Shown here in pieces: positions 1 to 7,518 of a DNA stretch of 64,000 nucleotides. The notes beneath the pieces were generated by a model. The model ran no database searches, was not told where the DNA came from, and was given only the letters and a program-made list of their open reading frames with translations. The stretch lies in assembly GCF_903645295.1 (NCBI RefSeq), contig NZ_CAHJXM010000001.1, positions 744,001-808,000 of the forward strand, in the 5' to 3' direction. Source of the DNA: Bacillus sp. Marseille-Q1617 (GTDB lineage Bacteria; Bacillota; Bacilli; Bacillales; Bacillaceae_B). The first letter of the stretch is position 1. Each line of letters starts with the position of its first letter. Made by a program: the position numbers and the translations under genes.

Positions 1-281
1 TTCCTCATCCAAGTACTTACGAGCAGCAGGCAAAATTGTGTGTGGAGAATTTAAAGGAAGTATTGAAAGAGGCTGATGCTTCTCTGACTGATATTGTGTA
101 TACGAGAGTTCTTGTGGCGTCCGGGAACCGTTCAGATTTAGTAGCCTCTTGGAGGGCGATACGGGAGGAGTTTGATGATCATGATGTCCCCAGTACCTTG
201 TCCGGCGTCACAGTGTTGGGATATGAACATCAATTGGTGGAAATTGAAGCGGTGGCGGCTGTGGATAGGGGAACGGAGTAG
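1..281 (+). CDS. RidA family protein, 5' truncated by window edge
   Basis: The frame is open from base 3 to the stop at 281, so the start lies outside the window; the TTG at 36 is internal to the fold. About 92 residues are visible and read like the C-terminal two thirds of a RidA/YjgF/UK114 protein: a helix ending EADAS, a strand DIVYTRVLVAS, and the final strand HQLVEIEAVA. Family members hydrolyse reactive enamines/imines in the cytosol. The substrate-binding Arg that usually precedes the last two strands (P-x-R-S/T) appears to be Leu here (PSTLSG), so it may belong to a non-deaminase Rid subgroup. It ends in a convergent intergenic region carrying repeat arrays. Confidence 0.75.
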   Translation, partial: PHPSTYEQQAKLCVENLKEVLKEADASLTDIVYTRVLVASGNRSDLVASWRAIREEFDDHDVPSTLSGVTVLGYEHQLVEIEAVAAVDRGTE

Positions 282-378
282 ATAGAAAGATAGATGTTTG
301 GGCTGCATATTCGGCGAAGGGTATACCTTTAGGGACAGGCATTTGTACAAAATGACGGATTGGGTATTTTTATTAAAG

Positions 379-449
379 TCAGCATAAAACGAATTAATTC
401 AGCATAAATCAGAAAAAGTCAGCAAAAATGGTCTGAAAGTCCGCATAAA
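379..449 (+). repeat. 20-nt-pitch array, TCAGCATAAA type (array A1)
   Basis: Four copies of TCAGCATAAA or close variants begin at 379, 399, 419 and 440, separated by about 10 variable bases. The first unit follows a T-rich leader ending TTAAAG that is shared with the A arrays at 9876 and 21082. The 20-nt pitch is not a coding period. A 13-bp hairpin (459-471 with 480-492, one mismatch) lies between this array and the next one. Confidence 0.85.
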
Positions 450-529
450 AGAAAAACAGCCAGGCCCCCTGCCTTGTAACAGGGGACCTGGCTTGGAAGG
501 GTAGAGGTATTGAGCTGTAAAGAAAACTC

Positions 530-655
530 GACAAGTGGCTCGATTATCTTACAAAGTGGCGCAATAATCAGGATTCCGGTGCAATTATCCGGAAAGCGGC
601 TCAATTATTCTGTTTTCGGCGCAATTATCCAGAAACCGGCGCAATAAATATTCGT
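530..655 (-). repeat. 20-nt-pitch array, ATTGCGCC type (array B1)
   Basis: On the plus strand GGCGCAATTAT-like cores begin at 537, 558, 578, 598, 618 and 638. Read on the minus strand each unit is ATTGCGCC plus about 12 variable bases, and the last unit ends GCCACTTGTCGAGTTTTC. The minus-strand leader (ATATTAATATAC followed by TTTATTGC) and the trailer TTGTCGARTTTTC match the array at 45349. No ORF is supported between 282 and 752. Confidence 0.85.
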
Positions 656-752
656 ATATTAATATTCTAGGTTTTAAAACCGTTAGCGTTTCGTTTGATA
701 CGATTATTTTGATGAAATACGATTAAAATAAAGTAAATTTCTAAGGAAATCC

Positions 753-1376
753 TCATTTAACCGCAATAACAGCCACCGTCTGATACCCCCGCGAGACCGG
801 CCCGCACACTAAGCTGACCTCTGAAAATTTCAATATCTCCATCACCGGCATCAGTTTCCTATGAATCATATGTTTAACCGAATCCCAGTCCTCCCCGTCT
901 TTCCCATCGCAAAGTGTAATCATGACGGTGCCTCCAGGTGTCAGCACCCTGTGTATTTCCTCAAAAGATCTGAATAGATTCTCCCAAAAATAAACCGAAT
1001 GGATGCTGAACACGGCTGAAAACTGTTCATCCGGAAAAGGCAGTTCTTCAACACTGCCGGGAACTAACTCCATCCGCTTCTGTTTAAGTGCTTTTCTGTT
1101 CCGGATTGCAGCAGAGTGGAGGAGAGTCTTGGATAAATCCAACCCGGTTACATGCTGACCGCCATTCATAGAGGAGATCTGTTTGAATGCAAACCCTGCT
1201 CCGCAGCCAACCTCAAGGATATGTTGATTCTTCTGAAGTTGAAGATTGTGAAGGGTCCATAGAGTTTCCAGTTTATGCTGCCTGATCATTTTCTCCCCAA
1301 TCAGCCATCCGAGCACCCCTCTGGGCCGGCCATACTGGTTATCCATGATTTGCTGCAATGTCGTTTTCAGATCCAT
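753..1376 (-). CDS. class I SAM-dependent methyltransferase
   Basis: 207 residues with a Rossmann-type methyltransferase core. Motif I is ILEVGCGAG at residues 53-61, an acidic residue ends beta 2 (TGLDLSK), and a conserved PFPDEQFSAVFS segment precedes the RVLTPGG motif typical of UbiE/Coq5-like enzymes. It would transfer a methyl group from SAM to an unidentified small molecule in the cytosol. ATG follows AAAGGAG on the minus strand. A minus-strand promoter (TTGTTT, 17 nt, TATAGT) lies in the 117-bp gap to the divergent LysR gene, so the LysR protein may control it. The substrate cannot be read from sequence. Confidence 0.85.
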   Translation of the reverse strand: MDLKTTLQQIMDNQYGRPRGVLGWLIGEKMIRQHKLETLWTLHNLQLQKNQHILEVGCGAGFAFKQISSMNGGQHVTGLDLSKTLLHSAAIRNRKALKQKRMELVPGSVEELPFPDEQFSAVFSIHSVYFWENLFRSFEEIHRVLTPGGTVMITLCDGKDGEDWDSVKHMIHRKLMPVMEILKFSEVSLVCGPVSRGYQTVAVIAVK

Positions 1377-1410
1377 ATAAAAGCACTCCTTTTGTTCATC
1401 GTGTATTTAC

Positions 1411-1459
1411 ACTATAATTTTCATATATCTATTAAACAATCGTATATAACTTATAGTTA
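1411..1459. promoter_or_regulatory. divergent promoter region with LysR-type T-N11-A site
   Basis: Minus-strand promoter for the methyltransferase: -35 TTGTTT (1434-1439), 17-nt spacer, -10 TATAGT (1411-1416). Just upstream, TAACTTATAGTTA (1447-1459) is an inverted repeat fitting the T-N11-A rule of LysR sites. The site lies 35 bp from the LysR start, so one bound protein could act on both genes. Confidence 0.5.
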
Positions 1460-1493
1460 CTATTAAATATTTTTATAGTAAGGAGGGGTTAAA

Positions 1494-2387
1494 ATGGAAC
1501 TTAATCAGCTAAAAGCATTTGATCTTGTGGCAAGGCTGGGGTCATACAGCAAGGCCTCGAGATACCTGGATGTGTCTCAGCCGACAATCAGTCTACGGAT
1601 AAAAGAGTTAGAGAAAGATGTGGGCGGATATCTTTTTGTTAGGTCAGGTAAACAGATGGTGATGACCGATTTAGGAAAAGGATTCCTTCCATATGCCAGG
1701 CAGGCGCTCGAAATTCTGACTAAAGGGAAAGAAAGGGCACTGGCGATAAAAGAAGGCACAAGAGGGGAAATCACGATTGCAACGCTCCCGACTTTTACAA
1801 CCGGACCTTTCACCTCCATCGTTATGAACATGCAACATCGTTTTGCTGAGATCGATTTGACCATCCATACCGGTCATAACCAACAAATCATCGACATGCT
1901 ATATGACGGGTTCGTCAAACTGGGGTTGATCACCTCCCCGTTTTTTAATAAGGATCTGAAGAAGCTTCATACGATAAAAGAACAACTGGTCTTCGTTGTC
2001 CATCCTGATCACCCGTTAAGTGGAATAAAGCATTATGGGGTAGAGGATATTTTTACAAGCAGCAAGCCATACATCATGACGGATTGGAGCGAGGAAAGTA
2101 AACATTGGCAGAGAACGAACATGTCCTTCGGAGCGGACTCCATCGAATTGCCACCGGCCACAGCCTTGGAATTCGTCCTTCAGGGGAGGGGAACAGCGCT
2201 CCTCATAGAGTCAATGGTGTCTGACCTCATTGAAAAAGGAAAATTGGTTCAGCTCAAACCAAATGATATGCCTGCTTTATATCGGGAAATCGCTTTGGTG
2301 AGTCTCGATCGTGAACAGTCAATGTCTCCAGCTGCAAGATTTTTCGTAAAAACAGTGAAGGGCGGGTCATGGGGACAGGTACGTTAA
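1494..2387 (+). CDS. LysR family transcriptional regulator
   Basis: 297 residues. The N-terminal winged HTH (about 1-60) has the family pattern MELNQLKAFDLVARLGS with helix SQPTISLRIKELE. The rest is the periplasmic-binding-protein-like effector domain (about 90-290). AAGGAGGGG sits 6-7 nt before the ATG. It is divergent from the methyltransferase gene and the probable regulator of it. The last codons (GSWGQVR) and the stop come from a dispersed repeat (2371-2391, GGGGACAGGTACGTTAACCC), so the native C-terminus has probably been rewritten by a repeat insertion. Effector unknown. Confidence 0.9.
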   Translation: MELNQLKAFDLVARLGSYSKASRYLDVSQPTISLRIKELEKDVGGYLFVRSGKQMVMTDLGKGFLPYARQALEILTKGKERALAIKEGTRGEITIATLPTFTTGPFTSIVMNMQHRFAEIDLTIHTGHNQQIIDMLYDGFVKLGLITSPFFNKDLKKLHTIKEQLVFVVHPDHPLSGIKHYGVEDIFTSSKPYIMTDWSEESKHWQRTNMSFGADSIELPPATALEFVLQGRGTALLIESMVSDLIEKGKLVQLKPNDMPALYREIALVSLDREQSMSPAARFFVKTVKGGSWGQVR

Positions 2388-2391
2388 CCCG
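2371..2391 (+). repeat. dispersed GGGGACAGGTAC element, half copy
   Basis: ggggacaggtacgttaaccc overlaps the 3' end of the LysR gene and provides its stop codon. It differs by one base from the copies at 55493 and 56434. Confidence 0.7.
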
Positions 2392-2435
2392 TTTTTGCGT
2401 CTGCCTTCTTTTTTTGGAAAACGTTAATATTTTTA

Positions 2436-2490
2436 TTGACATTTCATTCCAATCACATATAATTTAAGTAATTAAGTAAACACTTAATTA
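2436..2490 (+). promoter_or_regulatory. sdpR promoter and palindromic operator
   Basis: A near-consensus sigma-A promoter, TTGACA (2436-2441), 16 nt, TATAAT (2458-2463), is followed at 2469-2490 by a perfect inverted repeat with 9-bp arms (TAATTAAGT, spacer AAAC, ACTTAATTA). The palindrome covers the likely start of transcription, as expected for an ArsR/SdpR-type autorepressor. Confidence 0.75.
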
Positions 2491-2509
2491 ATAAAAAGGA
2501 GGGACGGAC

Positions 2510-2785
2510 TTGTCGATCAACGAACTGTTTAAGGCCCTGTCAGATGAGAATAGAAGAAAGATCCTGGATTTGCTGCGGATGGGGGACTTGACGGCAGGGG
2601 AGATCGCGGAGCATTTTGACATCAGCAAACCGGGGATCTCGCAACATTTATCGGTACTGAAAAATGCCGGGTTGGTATTTGCCTTCAAGAAGGGACAATA
2701 TGTGTATTATTCCCTGAATTCATCGGTTTTTCAGGATGTCATGAAATGGATTGTCCAATTTAACGCTAAGGGGGAAAACGAGTGA
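2510..2785 (+). CDS. sdpR: ArsR/SdpR-type winged-helix repressor
   Basis: 91 residues, a complete ArsR-type winged helix: LFKALSDENRRKILDLLRMG, recognition helix SKPGISQHLSVLK, wing KKGQYVYYSLN. It lacks the Cys metal site (ELCVC) of metal sensors, which fits the SdpR subgroup that is regulated by its membrane partner. TTG start with AAGGAGGGA 6 nt upstream. Its GTGA overlap with the next gene, an SdpI-like membrane protein, reproduces the sdpRI immunity operon of Bacillus subtilis, in which SdpI sequesters SdpR at the membrane. A strong promoter and palindromic operator precede it. Confidence 0.85.
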   Translation: MSINELFKALSDENRRKILDLLRMGDLTAGEIAEHFDISKPGISQHLSVLKNAGLVFAFKKGQYVYYSLNSSVFQDVMKWIVQFNAKGENE

Positions 2786-3390
2786 ACAGTAAACTCTTTA
2801 TTAGTTTCTTGACGATTTTAACGTTTGGGGTAAGTATATATCTTTATGTCACCAACTTCGGAATGATAAATTCTGAGTATGGATCGGGGGAGGTCATCCT
2901 GTTTGCAGTTCCGTGCACCATGATGTTAGTGGCCATCCAGCTCTTCACCATGCCGATCCTCATGAAACATGGAGACTTTTTTTCCAGGTTAAAAAAGGGG
3001 ATCGACCACATCTTTGTATCCCTCTCTGTGATCTTATTCATTCTGCACATCGGGTTACTGCTCCTTGCATCCGGGACAGAGTTCAACATTTTAAGGCTGC
3101 TCCCGATTCTCGTCGGGACCGTCCTGATCACCACTGCCAACACACTTCCAAGATTCCAACTGACCACTACAGAACGTACTGCACCTTTAGAAAATTCAAC
3201 CCATCAAATATGGAACGCTACACTAAGGCCATTCGCATACCCGCTGTTTTGGGGCGGCATCCTTATGTGCCTTTGTGTATTCCTTCAGGGAAAATTTATG
3301 CTGATCAGTTTCTTCTCCATCCTGGTCATTACGCTGTTGACGGCAGCTTCACGTGCATACAAAGCCTATCAGCTTCATTTATCGGAATAG
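2782..3390 (+). CDS. sdpI: SdpI-like membrane immunity/signal protein
   Basis: 202 residues with six likely membrane segments. The stretch LPILVGTVLITTANTLPRF followed by HQIWNATLRPFAYPLFWGG corresponds to the conserved SdpI motif (GNYLP, then W..TH..GG), although several usual residues are changed. GTG start overlaps the sdpR stop (GTGA), so the two are translationally coupled. SdpI gives immunity to the SdpC killing peptide and holds SdpR at the membrane. No sdpABC toxin genes are in the window, so this would be an orphan immunity or sensing module. SdpI membership is inferred from motif and operon together. Confidence 0.7.
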   Translation: MNSKLFISFLTILTFGVSIYLYVTNFGMINSEYGSGEVILFAVPCTMMLVAIQLFTMPILMKHGDFFSRLKKGIDHIFVSLSVILFILHIGLLLLASGTEFNILRLLPILVGTVLITTANTLPRFQLTTTERTAPLENSTHQIWNATLRPFAYPLFWGGILMCLCVFLQGKFMLISFFSILVITLLTAASRAYKAYQLHLSE

Positions 3391-3405
3391 TAAAGGGGGA
3401 TTTTA

Positions 3406-3591
3406 ATGAAAGAAGGAAGAACGTGTCAGGAGTGTCAGTCCCGTAGAAATGCCACAGGGGAATTTAAGGGGTACGGTGCACTGTTTGGAAAGAAATCCGT
3501 ATTGAAAAACTCTCCAGTCGATGCTAGTTTTTGTTTGGATTGCGGAACGATTTTGCTTCTTAAGGTAAGGAATACCGAGAAGTTCCGTTAA
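3406..3591 (+). CDS. small two-CxxC zinc-ribbon-like protein
   Basis: 61 residues with two knuckles, CQEC at residues 7-10 and CLDC at 43-46, about 33 residues apart, which is a typical treble-clef/zinc ribbon layout. No other domain is visible. It starts 15 nt after sdpI with AAAGGGGG upstream and is probably the last gene of that operon. The function is unknown; a nucleic-acid or protein adaptor role would be guesswork. Confidence 0.65.
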   Translation: MKEGRTCQECQSRRNATGEFKGYGALFGKKSVLKNSPVDASFCLDCGTILLLKVRNTEKFR

Positions 3592-3598
3592 TGGGAAA

Positions 3599-3646
3599 GG
3601 CCCGTCCCAACGTACGTTAACGCGTCACCGCGGTCTGGGACGGGCT
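3599..3646. terminator. hairpin between convergent genes, repeat-derived
   Basis: Stem GCCCGTCCCA-type (3601-3609) with TGGGACGGG (3636-3644) and a loop containing GTACGTTAACGC, the core of the dispersed GGGACAGGTAC repeat. It lies between convergent genes and probably ends both transcripts, although the T tract is short. Confidence 0.55.
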
Positions 3647-3651
3647 TCAAA

Positions 3652-4413
3652 TTAGAAGTTAACAGTGTCTCCGTCTTCTGGAACGATTACTTTTGCGGAG
3701 ATTCCTTTTTCATCAGCAAATTTCCTCAGCTCTTCTCTCGATAGGGTCCAATGGTTGACGGCTTCCATGTGGACGGCCATGATGGTGGCTTTGGGCGCTG
3801 CTTTGGCTGTTTCAAGTACATCATCTTTTCCCATGACGAGGGAGCCGCCTTCAAGAAATTGATTGTCACCGGCGTTGACGACGATGATATCAGGCTTGTG
3901 GGATTCGATTTCTTCGCGGACACCTTCATACCAGACCGTATCTCCTGCTACATATAGTGTCTTCTCATCTTTGTGTTTGAAGACGATGCCGCATACCGGA
4001 CCGGCAAATTTGAGAATTTCGCCTCGTCCGTGCTCGCCTTTGGTTTTTGTTAGTTGGATCTCTTCGAAGAAAGATTGTTCCCCGAGAACTTCGACATGTT
4101 GAAAACCGTCGTTTTTTACGGAGATAGCGTCTTCTTCACTTTGAACAAACATCTTGATGTCCTTCGGAAGGACATCTTTGGCTGCCTCGTCATAGTGATC
4201 CGGGTGCAGATGCGTGACGACTACGGCATCTATATCTTGGATGATTTCCCCTATTGAAACCGGCAGACCGACCAAAGGGTTTTGCTGGTCCTGCCGCACT
4301 GAATTCGGGAATGGCGGGTAGCTGCCTTTTTCAGCCAGGAAGGGATCAATCAAGAATTTCTTTCCGGCATACTGAACCACCAAGGTTGCATTTCTGATCA
4401 GTTGAATTTTCAT
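3652..4413 (-). CDS. metallo-beta-lactamase fold hydrolase (UlaG-like)
   Basis: 253 residues, whole-length MBL fold. The metal site HxHxDH is THLHPDHYD (H68, H70, D72, H73); other ligands are supplied by VAGDTVW and the C-terminal AVHMEAVNHW. The pattern is that of the L-ascorbate-6-phosphate lactonase-like/YtkL group of single-domain hydrolases. It is cytosolic with no signal peptide. ATG is preceded by AAAGGAG (minus strand). The UlaG resemblance is notable because an ascorbate-type PTS lies 17 kb away, but this gene is not in that operon and its substrate is open. Confidence 0.85.
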   Translation of the reverse strand: MKIQLIRNATLVVQYAGKKFLIDPFLAEKGSYPPFPNSVRQDQQNPLVGLPVSIGEIIQDIDAVVVTHLHPDHYDEAAKDVLPKDIKMFVQSEEDAISVKNDGFQHVEVLGEQSFFEEIQLTKTKGEHGRGEILKFAGPVCGIVFKHKDEKTLYVAGDTVWYEGVREEIESHKPDIIVVNAGDNQFLEGGSLVMGKDDVLETAKAAPKATIMAVHMEAVNHWTLSREELRKFADEKGISAKVIVPEDGDTVNF

Positions 4414-4543
4414 GGGTCATTCGCTCCTTTTCTTTATAAAATCCTGTGTACAAGGTATATTTTATATGAGGAGACTCATTCAATACATAACATAACGAAA
4501 GTGTTTTGCCCGTTTTACTTTATTAATGAAAGGAGTTGGGCGG

Positions 4544-4954
4544 ATGATCGATCAAACGGATTTAAAAATTATTGAGGAACTGTCCAAGAACAGCCGGATC
4601 ACGATGAAAGAATTGGGCGGGATGGTCCACTTGACCGCGCCTGCTGCCTCAGCCAGGGTGGCAAAATTAGAAGACAGCGGGATCATTGAGGGTTATACCA
4701 TCAGCATCAATCAAATGAAGATGGGCTTTGCGGTCCATGCCATCCTCCATATCTACTTGAGGAGCGTAAACCACCAACCTTATTTGTCTTTCGTCAGGGC
4801 CAACACCGAACACGTCATACACAATTATAAAGTCAGCGGAGAGAGCTGCTACCTCCTCGAATGCAGATTCCAGTCCAACGAAGTATTGGATGAATTTTTA
4901 ACAAAGCTGAGTGAGTTTGTGAGTTATAAATTGTCTATTGTGATTAATAGTTAG
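4544..4954 (+). CDS. Lrp/AsnC family transcriptional regulator
   Basis: 136 residues: N-terminal HTH (MIDQTDLKIIEELSKNSRI, helix TAPAASARVAKLE) and a C-terminal RAM-type effector domain (HAILHIYLRS, SGESCYLLECRF). ATG 4544 is chosen because AAGGAG (4529-4534) is 9 nt upstream; the ATG at 4526 lies within that ribosome site. Lrp proteins sense amino acids as octamers. It stands alone, divergent from the MBL hydrolase, so it may regulate that gene or remote targets. Confidence 0.88.
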   Translation: MIDQTDLKIIEELSKNSRITMKELGGMVHLTAPAASARVAKLEDSGIIEGYTISINQMKMGFAVHAILHIYLRSVNHQPYLSFVRANTEHVIHNYKVSGESCYLLECRFQSNEVLDEFLTKLSEFVSYKLSIVINS

Positions 4955-4966
4955 GCAGGTCGTGGG

Positions 4967-4995
4967 AAAGGTCCGGGGTCCCAGGCCTTTTTTGA
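4967..4995 (+). terminator. terminator after lrp-like gene
   Basis: AAAGGTC (4967-4973) pairs with GGCCTTT (4984-4990, one GU), followed by T6. Confidence 0.6.
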
Positions 4996-5040
4996 CTTTC
5001 TTCCTGATGTAAAGTAAACTTTACGTAAAGCAACCTTTAC
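4992..5040 (+). promoter_or_regulatory. promoter with two tandem perfect palindromes (XRE operator)
   Basis: TTGACT (4992-4997), 17 nt, TAAACT (5015-5020). Two abutting 16-bp palindromes, GTAAAG-N4-CTTTAC, occupy 5009-5024 and 5025-5040. The first covers the -10 box and the second the likely start site. This is the expected layout for autorepression by the XRE protein encoded directly downstream. Confidence 0.75.
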
Positions 5041-5057
5041 ATAAAGAGGGTGAATGG

Positions 5058-5261
5058 ATGAAAAATAAAATAAAAGAACTGCGGGCTGAGAGAAAAATGA
5101 CCCAGGATCAGCTGGCGGCCCGACTGGATGTGTCGAGACAAACCATCATCTCACTGGAAAGAGAACGGTATAATCCATCCATCAATCTGGCCTTCAAGAT
5201 TGCGCGTGTTTTTCAATGCAGCATCGAAGATATCTTTATTTATGAGGAGGATAATGAATGA
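5058..5261 (+). CDS. XRE/Cro-type small transcriptional regulator
   Basis: 67 residues that consist almost only of an HTH_3 domain: MKNKIKELRAERKMTQDQLA, recognition helix SRQTIISLERERYNPS, end DIFIYEEDNE. It matches the YozG/YvaO-like minimal XRE regulators that sit before small membrane proteins. ATG follows AAAGAGGGTG. The ATGA overlap with the next gene shows an operon. The tandem GTAAAG-N4-CTTTAC palindromes upstream are its probable operator. Confidence 0.88.
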   Translation: MKNKIKELRAERKMTQDQLAARLDVSRQTIISLERERYNPSINLAFKIARVFQCSIEDIFIYEEDNE

Positions 5262-5635
5262 AGAACAATAAATTGGTCTTTTTGATTCTTGGTGTCATCA
5301 TGCTGTTCAATGCACTTTTTGTCAACTCTGCTTACATATCCGCCGGAAAGTTCCCGGAAGGTCTCATGACCGTTGCGATAACCATCATGAGCTTTTGTAT
5401 GGCCTATTTAACAGATCATTTTGCCACAAAAGATGAACGCGCGCAGAAAATCAGGGAACGAGGCGTGTTCGTCAGTTACTTCTGGATGCTTGGTATTATC
5501 ATCATCCTCTTGGCCCTGGTGAATCCTTATGTGGGACCTGTTCATCTTTCTGCATATCACTTATTGCTCCTGATCGCTTCACTCTATATTTCAGTCGTGT
5601 TTTTGAACATGGTTTATTATGCGAGGAAATATTGA
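5258..5635 (+). CDS. four-TM membrane protein in XRE operon
   Basis: 125 residues with four predicted membrane helices (about 6-25, 36-53, 73-91, 98-118) and a charged cytosolic loop ATKDERAQKIRERG. Start ATG overlaps the XRE stop and has GAGGAGG upstream. I do not recognise the family. Minimal XRE plus four-TM protein pairs are common in Bacillaceae and their function is not established; a permease- or immunity-like role is only suggested by context. Confidence 0.7.
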   Translation: MKNNKLVFLILGVIMLFNALFVNSAYISAGKFPEGLMTVAITIMSFCMAYLTDHFATKDERAQKIRERGVFVSYFWMLGIIIILLALVNPYVGPVHLSAYHLLLLIASLYISVVFLNMVYYARKY

Positions 5636-5737
5636 GTGAAGGTGCCTCTTATGCAAGAAAGGATGAGGAAGTTTGTCTGAATCAAGAGACTGATGCGACT
5701 CCTGCTGTGGAGTCTTTGAGTACTTACATATTTTCGT

Positions 5738-5774
5738 AAAGGGTCTTACCGTAGAAGGGTAAGTCCTTTTTTAT
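5738..5774 (+). terminator. terminator of XRE-membrane protein operon
   Basis: AAAGGGTCTTACC pairs imperfectly with GGTAAGTCCTTT, ending in T6. Confidence 0.6.
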
Positions 5775-5869
5775 TGGAAAATTTTCCTTGAGTAAGTAGT
5801 GGGGTTTTGAAATAATTGGTATTATATGAAACTACTATTATCTATGCAGCGGTTAATAGGGGGGATTTG

Positions 5870-6274
5870 GTGTTTTGGATAAAATTCAGCATCATTGTCA
5901 TGATTGTTTTTATACTTATATCAATCGTTAAATTGGTCTTAAGAAAATCATTTAGAATAGAGAAAGTTAAAAAAGACTGGTTTTCCTATAATTATATAAA
6001 TGATCTGCATGGCAAAATTGATAAGTGGATAAGGATTACTACAACAATCACTCTGCTTGGTTTAAGTTGGTTTCTGTTGTTCTACAATGAAGATCTCATG
6101 TACTTCTACTTATTCGCAGTAGTCTTTTTTATGGTAGTGGATTATGGAGTAAGAGCATTTTTTGAATGGAAACAAAGTGATCATCCAAAACAAGCTATAT
6201 TAACGTTGGCTGAGATGTTGATCATTGTAACAGCAATATTTGTGGTGTTTCAAATTGGGTTGCTGGGTACTTGA
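5870..6274 (+). CDS. small membrane protein, DUF4181-like
   Basis: About 134 residues from the GTG at 5870, which has AGGGGG 6 nt upstream; a TTG at 5867 is the alternative and the ATG at 5816 has no ribosome site. One N-terminal TM, a basic stretch, a WFSYNYINDLHGKIDKWIR segment and three more TMs with RAFFEWKQSD resemble the DUF4181 family of Bacillus membrane proteins. No activity is known. A recurring motif, TTTTGAAATAATTGGTAT (5805-5822), lies at the promoter position. It is AT-rich compared with neighbours. Confidence 0.65.
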   Translation: MFWIKFSIIVMIVFILISIVKLVLRKSFRIEKVKKDWFSYNYINDLHGKIDKWIRITTTITLLGLSWFLLFYNEDLMYFYLFAVVFFMVVDYGVRAFFEWKQSDHPKQAILTLAEMLIIVTAIFVVFQIGLLGT

Positions 6275-6432
6275 ATAGGGGAATTCAAGAAGACAGGTAC
6301 AGTGGCCCTATTTATTAATGAGCTGCGGCTATTAGGTTAAAAAAACGTATCGCCAAAATCTGTGACATCTATGAAAGCACATGAGCAAAGCGAGGGATTC
6401 CCTGGAAGGGAGTAAGGGGAAAGGGTGTTTTT

Positions 6433-6918
6433 GTGAAAAGATTTATACCTATATTCATTTTTATAAATGTTCTTGGTTTATTAGCCCTTGTATTCATACC
6501 TGATGTTATAGATAAATATCAATCCAGAAGTGCTGCTGAAGGTGTACTGGAAAATGTAATAAACCAAAACTATAATGAAGCTTTTGATCATGTATATTTT
6601 TTTGATAGGGCATCGGATTTAGAACCTGAAATATCATTTGAAAATGCCAAAAAGGAATGGACCGACCGGTTAACCGGTTTAAGGGAACGGGGTATTTACC
6701 TTGTGGATTATAAGCGGTTGCGAATTTATTTAGATGATCAATATCCAGAAGGAAAAGTTGACCTGGTTTTTATGGAAAACGGGGAGAAGAAAGTGAAAAA
6801 AGATGTTGGTTTGTGGTTTGCTTCAAGAGAAGACAAGTGGAAATTGGGGGATTTTTATTATCACCAAAACACTGTTAAAGAAGAGTGGGAAGATGCTTTA
6901 AGCGGGAATTTTAACTGA
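6433..6918 (+). CDS. membrane-anchored protein with NTF2/DUF4878-like soluble part
   Basis: 161 residues: one N-terminal anchor (6-24) then an extracytoplasmic alpha/beta domain. The order helix (AAEGVLENVINQNYNEAFDHV), FENAKKEWTDRL, and strands ending REDKWKLGDFYY resembles the NTF2-like ketosteroid-isomerase fold seen in DUF4878-type lipoproteins, here uplifted by a TM. GTG start after GGGGAAAGGGTG. It sits between two other small membrane proteins in the same direction. Family not recognised with certainty. Confidence 0.6.
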   Translation: MKRFIPIFIFINVLGLLALVFIPDVIDKYQSRSAAEGVLENVINQNYNEAFDHVYFFDRASDLEPEISFENAKKEWTDRLTGLRERGIYLVDYKRLRIYLDDQYPEGKVDLVFMENGEKKVKKDVGLWFASREDKWKLGDFYYHQNTVKEEWEDALSGNFN

Positions 6919-6934
6919 AAAGTGAGTTGAATAT

Positions 6935-7198
6935 ATGGTAGAAAGATATAAAACCAGAAAGGAATTAACTCAAATGAACTATCTATGGGCTGCTGTAAAT
7001 TTATTGATTCCAGCTTTACTATTGTTACTGATTTTTGCTACTTGGATCGGGTACATAGCTGAAGATCTCAGGGACTACTATGACTATAAGTGGGCTGCCA
7101 TTGGTCTCATAATTCTGGGTTATATGCTGAACTTTAAAAAACGAATGGCCGGGCTGATCATGGTTGCGGTTGGTGTAGTTGCTTGGTTCTTGATTTAG
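6935..7198 (+). CDS. small three-TM membrane protein
   Basis: 87 residues with three hydrophobic helices (about 17-39, 50-64, 69-87) and a short charged head MVERYKTRKE. It begins 16 nt after the previous stop, so probably the same operon, though the ribosome site is weak (GAAAAGTGAG). ATG 6974 (MNYLWAAVN) is an alternative start. No family recognised. Confidence 0.55.
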   Translation: MVERYKTRKELTQMNYLWAAVNLLIPALLLLLIFATWIGYIAEDLRDYYDYKWAAIGLIILGYMLNFKKRMAGLIMVAVGVVAWFLI

Positions 7199-7278
7199 TG
7201 GTCTATGAAAAAATAAAGTGAGAAGTTCTTAAACTCCTAAAAAGAAAACCTCCTCAGCCTCGATATGATTCTTGACGG

Positions 7279-7312
7279 AAAGCCGTTTTTACATTCGAAA
7301 TCAGGCTTTTTT
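7279..7312 (+). terminator. weak terminator
   Basis: AAAGCC (7279-7284) and GGCTTTTTT (7304-7312) with a long loop. The rest of the 7199-7518 gap shows nothing else that I can name. Confidence 0.45.
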
Positions 7313-7518
7313 GTTTGTGCATCATACTCCGCTGTCACCAGATAAATAAGAATAATTTTCCTCAAAACAATGCTGTTTGCCTCATACAATTCATGCCTTA
7401 ATAGTCTGAAAGAATCCTTTCTTTGTTAATCTTATGAAATGCGACAAAAATGAACTAATTATGTCGAATGCTGTCTATGGAAGTATTTCCACTCTGCTAT
7501 TTGAAAGGGGGTGAACTC

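Noticed and set aside
2913..3446. 177-codon frame overlapping sdpI
   Set aside because: Shifted frame inside sdpI, rich in His/Pro, no membrane pattern; sdpI is coupled to sdpR by overlap.
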